From Pseudoluteimonas sp044226035 (GTDB lineage: Bacteria; Pseudomonadota; Gammaproteobacteria; Xanthomonadales; Xanthomonadaceae): a stretch of DNA of 64,000 nucleotides. Positions within the stretch are counted from its first letter, which is position 1. Every line of letters begins with the position of its first letter. The stretch lies in assembly GCA_044226035.1 (NCBI GenBank), contig JBGAHT010000005.1, positions 1 to 64,000 of the forward strand, read 5' to 3'. Position numbers and translations under genes: made by a program. Shown in pieces: positions 62,133 through 64,000 of this stretch. The notes under the pieces were generated by a model, which had not been told where the DNA came from, made no database searches, and was given only the letters and a program-made list of their open reading frames with translations.

Positions 62133-64000
62133 ATGACCCGCATCCCGCGGAATCCTTGGCCGAAGGCGGTCGCCGTCGCGGCCATCGCGATCTCCTTCGC
62201 GACGCCCGCGCTCGCCGGCTATGACGCGCCGCCGCCGGAACTGCTGAAGGTGCTCAAGGCACCGCCGCCGCCGTCGCCGGACGTGGACCCCACCGGCCGG
62301 CGCCTGCTGCTGACCACCAGCCAGACCTATCCGTCGATCGAGCGCGTCGCGCGGCCGTACTACAAGCTCGCCGGCGTGCGCCTGGAGCCGCAGAACCGCA
62401 GCCGCCACGACACCTCCGGCGGTTACGGCATTCCGGCCTGCGTCGCCGATTTCACCCTGGTCGAGATCGCCGGCGGCAAGCAGACCAAGGTGGCGCTGCC
62501 CGCGGGCGCGTGCCCGGGCGGCGCGCTGTGGTCGCCGGACGGCAATCGCTTCGCGTTCCAGAACGTCACCGCCGATGCGGTGGAACTGTGGCTGGGCGAT
62601 GCCGCGAGCGGGCAGGCGCACAAGGTGCCGGGCCTGCGCCTGAACCCGATCTTCGGCTACACCGTGCAGTGGCTGGGCGGCAGCAAGACGCTGCTGGTCA
62701 AGCGCGTGCCGGAGGGACAGGGCGCGCCGCCGGCCGAAGACGCGACGACCACCGGCCCCGACATCCAGCAGGCGCTGGGCGGGCAGGGCGAGAGCAGCAC
62801 CTACGAGGCGCGCGACACGCTCGCCAGCGAACTCGACGAGAAACGCTTCGCCTGGTACGGCGCCTCGCAGCTGGCGCTGGTCGATGCCGGCAGCGGCAGC
62901 GTGCGCAACGTCGGTTCGCCCGCGATCTACTACCAGGTCAGCGGCGCGCCCGACGGCGTGCACGTCCTGACCCAGGCGCTGAAGCCGCCGTTCTCGCACG
63001 CGGTGACCTACCAGCGCTTCGCCCACGACATGGCGGTGCTGGACGTGTCGAACGGGACGTCCGCGCCGATCGCCAGCCTGCCGCTGGCCGATCGCGTGCC
63101 GGTGGCCGGCGTGCCGGAAGGCCCGATCAACTTCGACTGGCGCGCGACCGATCCGGCCACGCTGGTGTGGTCCGAGGCGCTCGACATGGGCGACTGGAAG
63201 GTCGAAGTGCCCGCGCGCGACAGGCTGATGATGCTCAAGGCGCCGTTCACCGCGAAGCCGGTGGAGATCGCGCGCACCAGGCAGCGCTTCTCCGGCTTCG
63301 CCTGGAGCCCGCGGCCGCACGTCGCGTTCCGCTACGAATACGACGAGAACCGCCACTGGACGACCACGCGGATCGTCGATGTCGACAAGCCCGGCGACGA
63401 GGGTCGCGTGCTGTGGGACATGTCCAGCGACGAGCTGTACCGGAACCCGGGCAACTTCGTGTTCGAAGCGCAGGCCAATGGCGCCTACACCACGCGCATG
63501 GACGGCGACCGCGTGTTCCTCAGCGGGCAGGGCGCCTCGCCGCAGGGCGACCGTCCGTTCCTCGACCGCCTCGACCTGGCGACGCTGGAGAGCGAACGCC
63601 TGTTCCGCAGCGGCGCGGACGAATACGACCAGTTCCTCGATTTCGCCGGCGGCTCCGGCAAGTACCTCACCTGGCACCAGTCGGTGATGGATCCGCCGAA
63701 CGCGTTCCTGCGCACGCTCGGCGCGGCCCGGGCCGACGCGGCGCCGGGCGAGGCGCAATTCGCCTCCGACGGCACCCAGCTCACCCGGGTGCCCGATCCC
63801 ACCCCCGAGGTGCGCAAGATCAGGAAGCAGCTGGTGTCCTACAAGCGCGCCGATGGCCTGGACCTGTCGTTCACCCTGTACACGCCGCCCGGCTACCAGC
63901 CCGGCACGCGCCTGCCGGCGGTGCTGTACGCGTATCCGGCCGACTTCGCCAGCAGCGAGCAGGCCGGGCAGGTGTCCGGCTCGCAGCAGACCTTCACCCG
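62133..64000 (+). CDS. S9-family (prolyl oligopeptidase-like) peptidase, 3' end cut
   Basis: Exported peptidase that is open to the window end, with at least 622 residues visible. A signal peptide (AVAVAAIAISFATPALAG, cut near residue 29) is followed by a beta-propeller-like region (about 60-560: SPDGNRFAFQNVTADAVELW, FAWSPRPHVAFRYEYD, among others). The start of the alpha/beta-hydrolase domain is at RADGLDLSFTLYTPPGYQPG and VLYAYPADFASSEQAG. The catalytic Ser, Asp and His lie beyond the window. Xanthomonads carry several such proteases; the specificity of this one is unknown. Confidence 0.88.
   Translation, partial: MTRIPRNPWPKAVAVAAIAISFATPALAGYDAPPPELLKVLKAPPPPSPDVDPTGRRLLLTTSQTYPSIERVARPYYKLAGVRLEPQNRSRHDTSGGYGIPACVADFTLVEIAGGKQTKVALPAGACPGGALWSPDGNRFAFQNVTADAVELWLGDAASGQAHKVPGLRLNPIFGYTVQWLGGSKTLLVKRVPEGQGAPPAEDATTTGPDIQQALGGQGESSTYEARDTLASELDEKRFAWYGASQLALVDAGSGSVRNVGSPAIYYQVSGAPDGVHVLTQALKPPFSHAVTYQRFAHDMAVLDVSNGTSAPIASLPLADRVPVAGVPEGPINFDWRATDPATLVWSEALDMGDWKVEVPARDRLMMLKAPFTAKPVEIARTRQRFSGFAWSPRPHVAFRYEYDENRHWTTTRIVDVDKPGDEGRVLWDMSSDELYRNPGNFVFEAQANGAYTTRMDGDRVFLSGQGASPQGDRPFLDRLDLATLESERLFRSGADEYDQFLDFAGGSGKYLTWHQSVMDPPNAFLRTLGAARADAAPGEAQFASDGTQLTRVPDPTPEVRKIRKQLVSYKRADGLDLSFTLYTPPGYQPGTRLPAVLYAYPADFASSEQAGQVSGSQQTFT

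Overview
The window is about 64 kb of GC-rich DNA (roughly 70 % G+C by eye). It reads as chromosome from a gammaproteobacterium of the Xanthomonadaceae/Lysobacteraceae (Lysobacter, Luteimonas or Thermomonas type). The evidence is the Xanthomonas-style type II secretion cluster in the order E-F-G-H-I-J-K-L-M-N-D, the neighbourhoods pepA/lptFG, xerD-dsbC-purL and lpxC/dciA/M23 peptidase/secA/Nudix-ThiE, a meso-DAP-type MurE and the palindromic repeats. Genus cannot be fixed from sequence reading alone. No tRNA, rRNA, CRISPR array, prophage or transposase gene was seen.

Layout. 1-3.8 kb: pepA (cut at its 3' end) diverges from lptF-lptG. 3.9-10.4 kb: an RDD membrane protein, xerD, dsbC and purL. 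10.5-21.3 kb: the complete xps/gsp type II secretion operon (ATPase, inner-membrane platform, pseudopilins G-K, L, M, a GspC-like N protein and secretin D). 21.4-23.1 kb: two small glycosyltransferase-type genes. 23.2-25.8 kb, minus strand: pyrF and ettA. 26-33.4 kb: glyA, a low-GC TonB-like lipoprotein gene, nrdR, ribD, a methyltransferase, an FMN riboswitch, then ribE-ribBX-ribH-nusB, leading to thiL. 34.5-39.3 kb: yraN and the lpoA-like gene diverging from rsmI, the RNase P RNA, an isoprenylcysteine-methyltransferase-like protein and an NRDE/TANGO2 protein. 39.6-55.4 kb: the full dcw (division and cell wall) cluster mraZ-rsmH-ftsL-ftsI-murE-murF-mraY-ftsW-murG-murC-ddl-ftsQ-ftsA-ftsZ, then lpxC. 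56.7-64 kb: dciA, an M23 peptidase, secA, a Nudix/ThiE-like fusion and an S9 peptidase cut by the window end.

Functional logic. Most genes are housekeeping and tightly packed, with ATGA or GTGA stop/start overlaps in lptFG, gspH-N, ribE-ribBX, ribH-nusB and most of dcw. The window covers envelope biogenesis (LPS export, peptidoglycan precursor synthesis, septation, lipid A, Sec and type II export) plus purine, pyrimidine, one-carbon, riboflavin and thiamine metabolism.

Most unusual signal. At least seven kinds of short palindromic or inverted-repeat element are scattered through the region. They lie in intergenic gaps but also in frame inside conserved, probably essential genes (purL, thiL, murF), at protein N-termini (gspI, ribD, the Nudix fusion) and at a C-terminus (a glycosyltransferase-like gene). 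Several seem to supply the Shine-Dalgarno sequence or stop codon of a neighbour. In murF one element replaces about 25 residues of the N-terminal substrate-binding domain and puts the original start codon out of frame with the rest of the gene. This recalls the Rickettsia palindromic elements and is the main lead for follow-up.
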